Shown here: in pieces, positions 21,329 through 26,182 of the stretch | Position numbering within the stretch: position 1 is the stretch's first letter | How the letters are laid out: each line of letters begins with the position of its first letter | Source: a virus | Strand: one strand, 5' to 3' | Virus record (IMG/VR): IMGVR_UViG_3300027816_002663 | Span: 1-26,182 of that record | Length of the DNA stretch: 26,182 bases | Notes under the pieces: model-generated | Told to the model about the DNA's origin: nothing | What the model saw: only the letters and a program-made list of their open reading frames with translations | Database searches by the model: none | Translations under genes and position numbers: made by a program

Positions 21329-21332
21329 AAAT

Positions 21333-22400
21333 ATGAAAGTAACAAAAATACCCGGATTAGGAAGATTCGGTGTTTATATTGATGACATAGATCTCAATAA
21401 TATTACAGATGAAGAATGGATAGAAGTCGGTAAGATTCATCTAGAATCTCTAGTGACTATTATTCGTAATAATAGTATAGATCATCTAACATATTATAAT
21501 CTAATGACTAAGTGGGGCGATACTCGTTGGACTCGCCCTCTACAGTTGTATAAAAAATATGGTAAACCAGTTAAAGAATTATTTACAAAACGATTACTTG
21601 ATGCTGGAGATCGTAAAGATCTTTTACATCAAAGACGTTGGGCTGTAGATAAAAGGTGTCCTGGAATGCTTAGAATTACTCCTAAAAAGAATGACAAGGG
21701 GGAGTCTACTGGGATGTTTGGTGATGGTGAATTGTACTGGCATAGTAATGAAGCCTCAGATGTAGCATTTACTCCTGGTGTATCTCTAATGGGAGTTGAG
21801 AATATGATCGGAAGTTCTACGGGATTCTGTACAACTGCTGATTGGTATGAAAAACAATCTGATTCTTTTAAAAGTGAATTAGACGAAATGATTCTTGTGT
21901 GTAATTTTAGAACTAATCATCGTGAGTATGATGATCAGAAAAGATTATACTTAGAAACCATGGTAAGTTATGATGAAACCCAACAAAGTTTTTATCATAA
22001 CAATCAATGTCCAGAAAATGATAGTGAAATTCCACTAGTGATTCAAAATCCAGGTGGCATTAAAGGACTTCATTACTCTCCATGGACTGTGGATTATATT
22101 AAGGGAATGAATAGAGAAGAAAGTGATAAGATTCTCTCTAAGATTAGTACTGAATTATTCATTGATGAATACATATATGATCACAAATACCAAAGTGATA
22201 CAGATTTATTGATATTTGATAATAGTATTACTCTTCATAATAGATCTATTGAAAATGGATCTGCTCCTGATAGGTTAGGATATAGAGTTCAATTTGATTA
22301 TGATAAGTTGATTGGGAAAACTTATCAACCATTTTTTCAAAAAGAATTTCAAGAACTTAGATCCAAAAATATAGATGATCTTTATTTCGCAATGTCTTAG
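21333..22400 (+). CDS. TauD/TfdA-like 2-oxoglutarate oxygenase
   Basis: The 355-residue protein resembles the TauD/clavaminate synthase family: GELYWHSNEASD (132-143), TGFCTTADWYE (163-173), GLHYSPW (245-251), LLIFDNSITLHNRS (292-305) and DRLGYRVQFDY (313-323). Predicted ligands are His137 and His302, with Arg314 or Arg318 for 2-oxoglutarate. The usual HxD/E reads His-Ser-Asn-Glu, so the acidic ligand is displaced by one residue or changed. The start chosen is the ATG at 21333, after the GT25 stop, and earlier starts would overlap that gene heavily. It is the last gene of the glycan operon and may hydroxylate a sugar or lipid (inference). Confidence 0.75.
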   Translation: MKVTKIPGLGRFGVYIDDIDLNNITDEEWIEVGKIHLESLVTIIRNNSIDHLTYYNLMTKWGDTRWTRPLQLYKKYGKPVKELFTKRLLDAGDRKDLLHQRRWAVDKRCPGMLRITPKKNDKGESTGMFGDGELYWHSNEASDVAFTPGVSLMGVENMIGSSTGFCTTADWYEKQSDSFKSELDEMILVCNFRTNHREYDDQKRLYLETMVSYDETQQSFYHNNQCPENDSEIPLVIQNPGGIKGLHYSPWTVDYIKGMNREESDKILSKISTELFIDEYIYDHKYQSDTDLLIFDNSITLHNRSIENGSAPDRLGYRVQFDYDKLIGKTYQPFFQKEFQELRSKNIDDLYFAMS

Positions 22401-22411
22401 TCCACTTTCAC

Positions 22412-22440
22412 TTGACAGAATCTGAAGAAACTGTTAAAGT
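22412..22440 (+). promoter_or_regulatory. Promoter of the porin gene
   Basis: TTGACA (22412-22417), 17 bases, TAAAGT (22435-22440), a perfect -35 box with a weaker -10 box. Confidence 0.65.
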
Positions 22441-22450
22441 GATCTGACTT

Positions 22451-22477
22451 AACCGTGCCTCAACTACTTGCGCGGTT
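22451..22477 (+). other. Leader hairpin before the porin gene
   Basis: AACCGTGC (22451-22458) pairs with GCGCGGTT (22470-22477), one G-U, loop of 11. No T run follows, so it is more likely a leader structure or RNA stabiliser than a terminator. It ends 35 bases before the start codon. Confidence 0.5.
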
Positions 22478-22512
22478 ATTCATTATGTCCTATAGAACAC
22501 AAAAAAATTTTT

Positions 22513-23991
22513 ATGAAACTCAAACAACTGATGCTTGCACCTGTTGCTCTGGGAATGGTTGCTCCTGTTGCTGCGAATGCTGCAGATCTTAATATGGTAG
22601 CAGTCAACCAATATTCTTCAGAACAGGTTACAAGCGTCTCACAACTTTCTGACGTGCAACCCACTGACTGGGCATATCAAGCACTCAGCAACCTTGTAGA
22701 ACGTTATGGTTGTGTTGCTGGTTATGCCAACGGCACCTTTGGTGGTGGTCGTGCAATGACTCGTTATGAAGCGGCTGCACTTCTTAATGCTTGCCTTGAT
22801 CGTGTAACCGAAGTTACTGATGAACTCCAACGTCTTGCTAATGAATTTCGTGACGAACTAACTGTTATTCAAGGTCGTGTTGCTGCTCTAGAATCCAAAG
22901 TTGGTACTCTAGAAGCAACTCAATTCTCAACCACTACCAAACTTAAGGGTGAAACCAACTTCGTTCTTGGTGGTGTTCCTGGTGCTCGTCTTGCTAATGG
23001 AACCAACGTCGGTAACACCGCATTTAACTATGATCTTCGTCTGAACTTTGATACATCGTTCACTGGTAAGGATCTGCTTCGCACTCGTCTGCGTACTGGT
23101 AACTTCTCTAGTCAACCTTTTGGTTCTTCCTCGTCTCTGTTCAAACTGGACAAAGCAGAATCTTATGCGAACCAAGTCAATCTTGACCGTTTGTACTACA
23201 GCTTCCCTGGACTTACTAAGGGTGTGACTCTCACCGCTGGTCCTCTGGTTCGTAACACCGAGATGACATGGATTCCTTCCGTTTATCGTTCTGAAGTTCT
23301 TGACTTCTTTGCTGTTGGAGGTGCTCCAGGTGTCTATAACAAGGCAACTGGTGCTGGTTTCGGTGTTCAGTATGTTCAACCCAGTAAGAAAGGTGGAGTT
23401 GTTGCTGGTCTGAACTACGTTGCTCAGAACGGTGCTGATTCTTCTACTGGTGTGTTTAATGAGCAAGGTGCTCTGAACGTTCTTGCACAACTCGGTTATC
23501 GTGCTCCTCAGTGGGGTGCTGCCTTCGGATATCGTTATGGTACTCAGGGATCCCGTGTCCGCACCTTTAATGGTGTTGCTGGTAATGGCGGTACTCTTGC
23601 CGCTAACCAAACCTCCAATGGTTATGCTCTGAATGCCTACTGGCAACCCAAGACCTCTGGTATCATTCCTTCTGTGAGTGGTGCTTATGGTTGGAACAAC
23701 GTAGAAGGCCTTGCAACTCCTAATGCTGCAACTAACTCTCAGACCTGGTTTGCTGGTCTTCAGTGGAGTGATGTTTTTGCTAAGGGTAATGGTGCTGGTA
23801 TTGCTTACGGTCAACCTGGCAACGCTTCTGGTCTCTCTGAGAAGGCTCAAATGCTTGAGATCTTCTACAAGTACCGTGTGTCTGATAACATCAGTGTGAC
23901 CCCTGCTCTGCTCTATGTTACCAACAACCAAGCATTCCAAAATGCTTCTGATAACTGGGGTGGCGTGATTCAGACTAAGTTTACTTTCTGA
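22513..23991 (+). CDS. Outer membrane porin (SLH domain plus OprB-type barrel)
   Basis: The start at 22513 gives a clean signal peptide (MKLKQLMLAP, then a hydrophobic stretch, cut after ANA at residue 23). An SLH domain follows (about 46-97, DVQPTDWAYQALSNL and GYANGTFGGGRAMTRYEAAAL), then a coiled-coil linker (about 98-135) and a long beta-barrel-like region ending in Phe492, as outer membrane proteins do. This is the layout of cyanobacterial Som-type porins, where SLH binds the cell wall polymer. Codon use is richer in GCT, GGT, AAC and CTG than in the flanking genes, suggesting host origin and high expression. It may replace or alter the host outer-membrane permeability in infection. No Shine-Dalgarno sequence is visible. 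Confidence 0.92.
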   Translation: MKLKQLMLAPVALGMVAPVAANAADLNMVAVNQYSSEQVTSVSQLSDVQPTDWAYQALSNLVERYGCVAGYANGTFGGGRAMTRYEAAALLNACLDRVTEVTDELQRLANEFRDELTVIQGRVAALESKVGTLEATQFSTTTKLKGETNFVLGGVPGARLANGTNVGNTAFNYDLRLNFDTSFTGKDLLRTRLRTGNFSSQPFGSSSSLFKLDKAESYANQVNLDRLYYSFPGLTKGVTLTAGPLVRNTEMTWIPSVYRSEVLDFFAVGGAPGVYNKATGAGFGVQYVQPSKKGGVVAGLNYVAQNGADSSTGVFNEQGALNVLAQLGYRAPQWGAAFGYRYGTQGSRVRTFNGVAGNGGTLAANQTSNGYALNAYWQPKTSGIIPSVSGAYGWNNVEGLATPNAATNSQTWFAGLQWSDVFAKGNGAGIAYGQPGNASGLSEKAQMLEIFYKYRVSDNISVTPALLYVTNNQAFQNASDNWGGVIQTKFTF

Positions 23992-24006
23992 TCTTCTAAC
24001 AAAATA

Positions 24007-24055
24007 GGTATCGCATGATACCAAGGGGGGGTGCTTGACACCCCTTTCTTTTTCC
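24007..24055 (+). terminator. Porin terminator with preceding hairpin
   Basis: GGTATC/GATACC (24007-24012/24017-24022) is followed by GGGGTG/CACCCC (24028-24033/24039-24044) and a T-rich tract to 24055. The second hairpin is a good intrinsic terminator. Confidence 0.85.
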
Positions 24056-24063
24056 TATATAAT
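24035..24063 (+). promoter_or_regulatory. Perfect consensus promoter overlapping the porin terminator
   Basis: TTGACA (24035-24040), 17 bases, TATAAT (24058-24063). The -35 box lies in the loop and 3' arm of the terminator hairpin. It drives hli and the genes after it. Confidence 0.85.
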
Positions 24064-24090
24064 CATGTAACAATTCGTAATAAAACGAAA

Positions 24091-24300
24091 ATGACTGTAA
24101 CGACTAATGAACATGGTCAAATGAACATGTTCGCCAAAGAACCTAAAATGTATATTTCCGATGAGGATGCAATTAAATACGGCATGATGACTCACAACGA
24201 ACGAGCAGAACTTGCTAACGGTCGTTGGGCAATGATGGGTATTATTGCAGGATTCATTTCTTATGCCTTTACGGGTAAATTATTTTTTGGTATTTTCTGA
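24091..24300 (+). CDS. hli: High-light-inducible protein (Hli), 69 aa
   Basis: Hli proteins are single-helix relatives of light-harvesting proteins that bind chlorophyll and protect photosystem II assembly and repair. HNERAELANGRWAMMG (35-50) holds the ExxNxR chlorophyll-binding motif (Glu40, Asn43, Arg45), followed by a membrane helix (IIAGFISYAF). The polar N-terminal 34 residues are unlike those of the second hli. The start is the ATG at 24091, downstream of the strong promoter. Confidence 0.95.
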   Translation: MTVTTNEHGQMNMFAKEPKMYISDEDAIKYGMMTHNERAELANGRWAMMGIIAGFISYAFTGKLFFGIF

Positions 24301-24307
24301 CAATTCA

Positions 24308-24336
24308 TTGACAATGACTTCAATTATCTTTACAAT
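24308..24336 (+). promoter_or_regulatory. Early promoter overlapping a tiny ORF
   Basis: TTGACA (24308-24313), 17 bases, TACAAT (24331-24336). The -35 box touches the ATG of the 28-aa ORF, so this promoter would serve petF and downstream genes but not that ORF. Confidence 0.6.
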
Positions 24337-24400
24337 TACTAGTATCGCCTTCTTTGTTCTCTTGGCGGTATCTGTAGAAAAACTTTCCGAAACATACTAA
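24314..24400 (+). CDS. Tiny membrane protein (28 aa)
   Basis: The ATG at 24314 opens a frame whose product is a hydrophobic helix (residues 3-20, [18 protein letters not shown]) followed by VEKLSETY. The stop overlaps the petF start (TAATG). Its size recalls small photosystem subunits but no match is recognised. The overlap with petF supports translation; the overlapping promoter argues for caution. Confidence 0.5.
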   Translation: MTSIIFTITSIAFFVLLAVSVEKLSETY

Positions 24401-24690
24401 TGACTTATTCTGTTACCCTTCGTTCTCCTGATGGAACTGAAAATGTAATTCAATGCGCTTCCGATCAATATATTCTTGAAGCTGCTGAAGAAGCTGGTAT
24501 TGATCTTCCTTCTTCCTGTAGGGCCGGTGCCTGTTCTGCTTGTGCGGGCAAACTGATTAGTGGTACTGTCGATAATGAGGAACAATCATTCCTTGATGAC
24601 GATCAAATTACTGAAGGATGGGTGCTAACTTGCGTTGCATATCCTACTAGTGATTGTATTATTTTAACTGAACAAGAAGAAAATCTTTAA
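24400..24690 (+). CDS. petF: Ferredoxin, plant-type [2Fe-2S]
   Basis: Ferredoxin carries electrons from photosystem I. The 96-residue protein has the four cluster cysteines at 40, 45, 48 and 78 in [11 protein letters not shown] and VLTCVAYP, and the usual acidic surface. The start overlaps the stop of the tiny ORF. A phage copy may feed phage reductases such as bilin reductases or ribonucleotide reduction (family knowledge; those partners are not in this window). Confidence 0.96.
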   Translation: MTYSVTLRSPDGTENVIQCASDQYILEAAEEAGIDLPSSCRAGACSACAGKLISGTVDNEEQSFLDDDQITEGWVLTCVAYPTSDCIILTEQEENL

Positions 24691-24707
24691 TAAAGGAGAA
24701 ACCTAAA

Positions 24708-24830
24708 ATGAAAAACTTTGGATGGACACCAGAAGCAGAAATTCTTAATGCTCGTCTTGCTATGCTTGGATTTGTAATTGCCGTTGGCACTTACTTGACT
24801 ACAGGACAAATTATTCCTGGAGTTCTATGA
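24708..24830 (+). CDS. hli: Short high-light-inducible protein (Hli), 40 aa
   Basis: The AAAGGAGAA ribosome binding site is strong. WTPEAEILNARLAMLGFVIA (6-25) holds the chlorophyll-binding pattern (Glu11, Asn14, Arg16, Met19) within the single helix, and the protein ends IIPGVL as in short phage Hli proteins. It is half the size of the first copy, without an N-terminal extension. The stop overlaps the next start by four bases (ATGA). Confidence 0.93.
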   Translation: MKNFGWTPEAEILNARLAMLGFVIAVGTYLTTGQIIPGVL

Positions 24831-25114
24831 GCTCTGGAATGCTCGGACAATTTGCTCTTGCTCTTGAAACACTTGGATGGGATAAAGATGATGACATCTC
24901 AGTTGAAATTGGTGGTGTGTCAGTAACAGGAACTGCTACCCACCCAGATGCAAATCCAAAATGGGCAAAACCTTTTGGGACAGTCACTTATCAAAACGAT
25001 GCTTTCATCGTAATCAAAAACAAGTCAAGGAACCCAGTTGTTCCTTCACAACCAAATCCTGAACTTAAACAACAACATCCTTATATTGAAAATCATGCCT
25101 CAACTAACTCCTGA
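24827..25114 (+). CDS. Hypothetical protein (95 aa)
   Basis: The gene is translationally coupled to hli at its start and overlaps the peroxiredoxin gene by 20 bases. The first 65 residues look like a small compact beta-rich domain (ISVEIGGVSVTGTATHP, then FGTVTYQNDAFIVIKN), followed by a Pro, Gln and Asn-rich tail. I do not recognise it. Its position suggests a role with the photosynthesis genes. Confidence 0.78.
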   Translation: MSSGMLGQFALALETLGWDKDDDISVEIGGVSVTGTATHPDANPKWAKPFGTVTYQNDAFIVIKNKSRNPVVPSQPNPELKQQHPYIENHASTNS

Positions 25115-25631
25115 AGAAACTGTAACCATTCCTTCAGTGGACTTTATGTTCCGTGAAGATGGTGAATTTGTGACTCGTTCCACCGATGATCTTTTTGGTG
25201 GTAAAAGAGTAGTTCTCTTTGCTCTTCCTGGTGCTTTTACTCCTACCTGTAGTGCCTATCAACTTCCAGGTTTTGAAGAGAAGTATGAAGAGTTTAATGA
25301 AGCCGGAATTGATGAGGTTTATTGTCTCTCAGTCAACGATGCATTTGTGATGAATGCATGGGCTAAAGATCAAGGAATCACAAATGTTAAACTGATCCCT
25401 GATGGTAATGGTGAATTTACCCAGGGAATGGGTATGCTTGTCCAGAAAAAGAACCTTGGTTTTGCCATGCGTTCTTGGCGTTATGCCGCAGTTATTGATA
25501 ATGGTGAAATTCAACAACTGTTTCTTGAAGATGACATGCGGGACAATGCTGACACTGATCCTTATGAATATTCCACTCCAGAACGGGTATTGGAATATGT
25601 CAAGACTACTGCTCCCGCAGTAGTAGTCTGA
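25095..25631 (+). CDS. Peroxiredoxin (Prx5/type II-like)
   Basis: Peroxiredoxins reduce peroxides through a reactive cysteine. DLFGGKRVVLFALPGAFTPT (32-51) with peroxidatic Cys52 matches the type II (Prx5-like) subfamily, and Arg127-type residues near SWRYAAVIDNG fit the active-site pocket. A second Cys at 77 could resolve the disulfide. The start at 25095 gives the 178-residue family length; an earlier in-frame start would lie inside the preceding gene. Together with Dps it suggests active peroxide defence. The stop lies in the outer stem of the terminator. Confidence 0.92.
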   Translation: MPQLTPEETVTIPSVDFMFREDGEFVTRSTDDLFGGKRVVLFALPGAFTPTCSAYQLPGFEEKYEEFNEAGIDEVYCLSVNDAFVMNAWAKDQGITNVKLIPDGNGEFTQGMGMLVQKKNLGFAMRSWRYAAVIDNGEIQQLFLEDDMRDNADTDPYEYSTPERVLEYVKTTAPAVVV

Positions 25632-25667
25632 GCCTCTCCCCCCGCAAGGGGGATTTTTTTGAGGCTC
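25630..25667 (+). terminator. Terminator with nested stems after the peroxiredoxin gene
   Basis: CCCCC (25639-25643) pairs with GGGGG (25648-25652) around GCAA, followed by seven T. An outer stem GAGCCTC/GAGGCTC (25630-25636/25661-25667) encloses the whole, and its 3' arm touches the psbA -35 box. Confidence 0.9.
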
Positions 25668-25701
25668 TTGACAAGGACGATAACCTGTAGTATTATAAAT
25701 A
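25668..25701 (+). promoter_or_regulatory. psbA promoter, early and late boxes overlapping
   Basis: TTGACA (25668-25673), 17 bases, TATTAT (25691-25696) is a strong early promoter. TATAAATA at 25694-25701 matches the T4-type late box and shares three bases with the early -10 box. psbA could thus be transcribed in both phases. Confidence 0.75.
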
Positions 25702-25711
25702 GGTAAACAAA

Positions 25712-25875
25712 TGTTACGAAACTTTAATGTTATGTAACACATTCATGGAGAAAAGGGACTAACCTCCTTACCGAGACTATCCATGTAAAATATGTCTCTC
25801 ATACCCAGTCTTAGGGTGACTGGGAAATAGTAACTCCACCATTTCCCTGATGGTCTTACTAACTTTTTTAAAAAA
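25712..25875 (+). promoter_or_regulatory. Structured psbA leader
   Basis: About 165 bases of leader hold several inverted repeats: TGTTAC/GTAACA (25712-25717/25734-25739), CATGGA/TCCATG (25744-25749/25780-25785), GAGAC/GTCTC (25773-25777/25794-25798), CCCAGT/ACTGGG (25804-25809/25819-25824) and GGGAAAT/ATTTCCC (25822-25828/25841-25847). The last two share GGG and cannot form together. TTTTTTAAAAAA touches the start codon and no Shine-Dalgarno sequence is visible. The tiny frame MEKRD at 25745-25762 is probably incidental. Confidence 0.55.
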
Positions 25876-26182
25876 ATGACTGCTTCAATTGCACAACAAC
25901 GACAATCGAATACTTGGGAACAGTTTTGCAACTGGGTAACTTCAACCGATAACCGCATCTATGTTGGGTGGTTCGGTGTTCTGATGATTCCTTGCCTACT
26001 TGCTGCTACAACTTGTTTCATCATCGCATTTATCGGTGCTCCCCCAGTGGACATTGATGGAATCCGTGAACCCGTTGCTGGTTCACTCATGTACGGAAAC
26101 AACATCATCTCTGGTGCTGTGATTCCTTCGTCCAATGCTATTGGACTGCACTTTTACCCCATCTGGGAAGCTGCTTCCCTAG
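25876..26182 (+). CDS. psbA: Photosystem II D1 protein, N-terminal part (partial)
   Basis: D1 is the reaction-centre protein that turns over fastest under light; phage copies keep photosynthesis running in infection. The visible 102 residues, from [20 protein letters not shown] on, are typical, with the first membrane helix (about 30-55) and the lumenal segment leading to [13 protein letters not shown]. The frame is open to the right edge of the window, so the Q_B region, C-terminus and any intron cannot be judged. It follows a dual promoter and a structured leader. Confidence 0.98.
   Translation, partial: MTASIAQQRQSNTWEQFCNWVTSTDNRIYVGWFGVLMIPCLLAATTCFIIAFIGAPPVDIDGIREPVAGSLMYGNNIISGAVIPSSNAIGLHFYPIWEAASL

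Noticed and set aside
21264-21332. Upstream in-frame start for the TauD-like gene
   Set aside because: It lies within the GT25 gene, and the ATG at 21333 begins at a natural domain start just after that gene's stop.
22927-24024. 365-codon open frame on the minus strand opposite the porin gene
   Set aside because: It mirrors the biased codon use (GGT, GCT, AAC) of the plus-strand porin, and its product is a low-complexity Ser/Thr-rich sequence without motifs.
1-26182. CRISPR array, insertion sequence, homing endonuclease or integrase
   Set aside because: No regularly spaced repeats, transposase, HNH/GIY-YIG motifs or integrase-like genes were seen on either strand; the tRNA genes show no attachment-site duplications.

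Overview
The window reads as part of the genome of a T4-like cyanophage (a myovirus of marine Synechococcus or Prochlorococcus). The evidence is the mix of host-like photosynthesis genes (psbA, two hli genes, a plant-type ferredoxin), pentose phosphate genes (talC, zwf, gnd), a large set of phage-style tRNA genes without encoded CCA, and promoters of two phage classes: sigma70-like early promoters and T4-type TATAAATA late promoters. Synechococcus is slightly favoured as host type because of the large tRNA set and the porin gene, but this is inference.

Layout. 1-2180: the tail of an unidentified gene, then a dense tRNA array (15 intact tRNAs and one degenerate one) interleaved with consensus promoters, one tiny ORF and at least two RNA regions that fold well but are not tRNAs. 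2198-4849: an orphan protein, a Dps-type ferritin, a small Cys-rich protein, a methyltransferase-like protein and two tRNA-Ser genes. 4963-5769: six tiny overlapping ORFs, several with one membrane segment. 5785-8827: talC-zwf-gnd, which would pull host carbon through the pentose phosphate pathway for NADPH and ribose during phage DNA synthesis. 8838-10436: small ORFs, a Phd/YefM-type antitoxin-like gene between tRNA-Pro and tRNA-Met, and small unknown proteins, closed by a strong terminator.

10478-22400: a surface-glycan module. A lone minus-strand 2-oxoglutarate/Fe(II) oxygenase gene is followed by thirteen plus-strand genes, nearly all overlapping: a GDP-mannose 3,5-epimerase, two methyltransferases, an SDR epimerase, a GT10 fucosyltransferase-like enzyme, NAD synthetase, a UDP-glucose/GDP-mannose dehydrogenase, three GT11 fucosyltransferase-like paralogues, a GT-A glycosyltransferase, a GT25 glycosyltransferase and a TauD-like oxygenase. 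One consensus-like promoter was found for the whole run. The enzyme set suggests making and transferring an unusual sugar, perhaps L-galactose, onto a cell-surface glycan.

22413-26182: a host-like SLH/OprB porin, then hli, a tiny membrane ORF, petF, a second hli, an unknown gene, a peroxiredoxin, and psbA, which runs off the right edge. psbA has overlapping early and late promoters and a long structured leader.

The most unusual signals are (i) pairing of a GDP-mannose 3,5-epimerase with four fucosyltransferase-like enzymes, (ii) structured RNAs within the tRNA array, (iii) repeated placement of a hairpin or tRNA 3' end directly against a consensus -35 box, resembling the promoter-early stem-loop cassettes known from T4-type phages, and (iv) mutually exclusive hairpins in the psbA leader.
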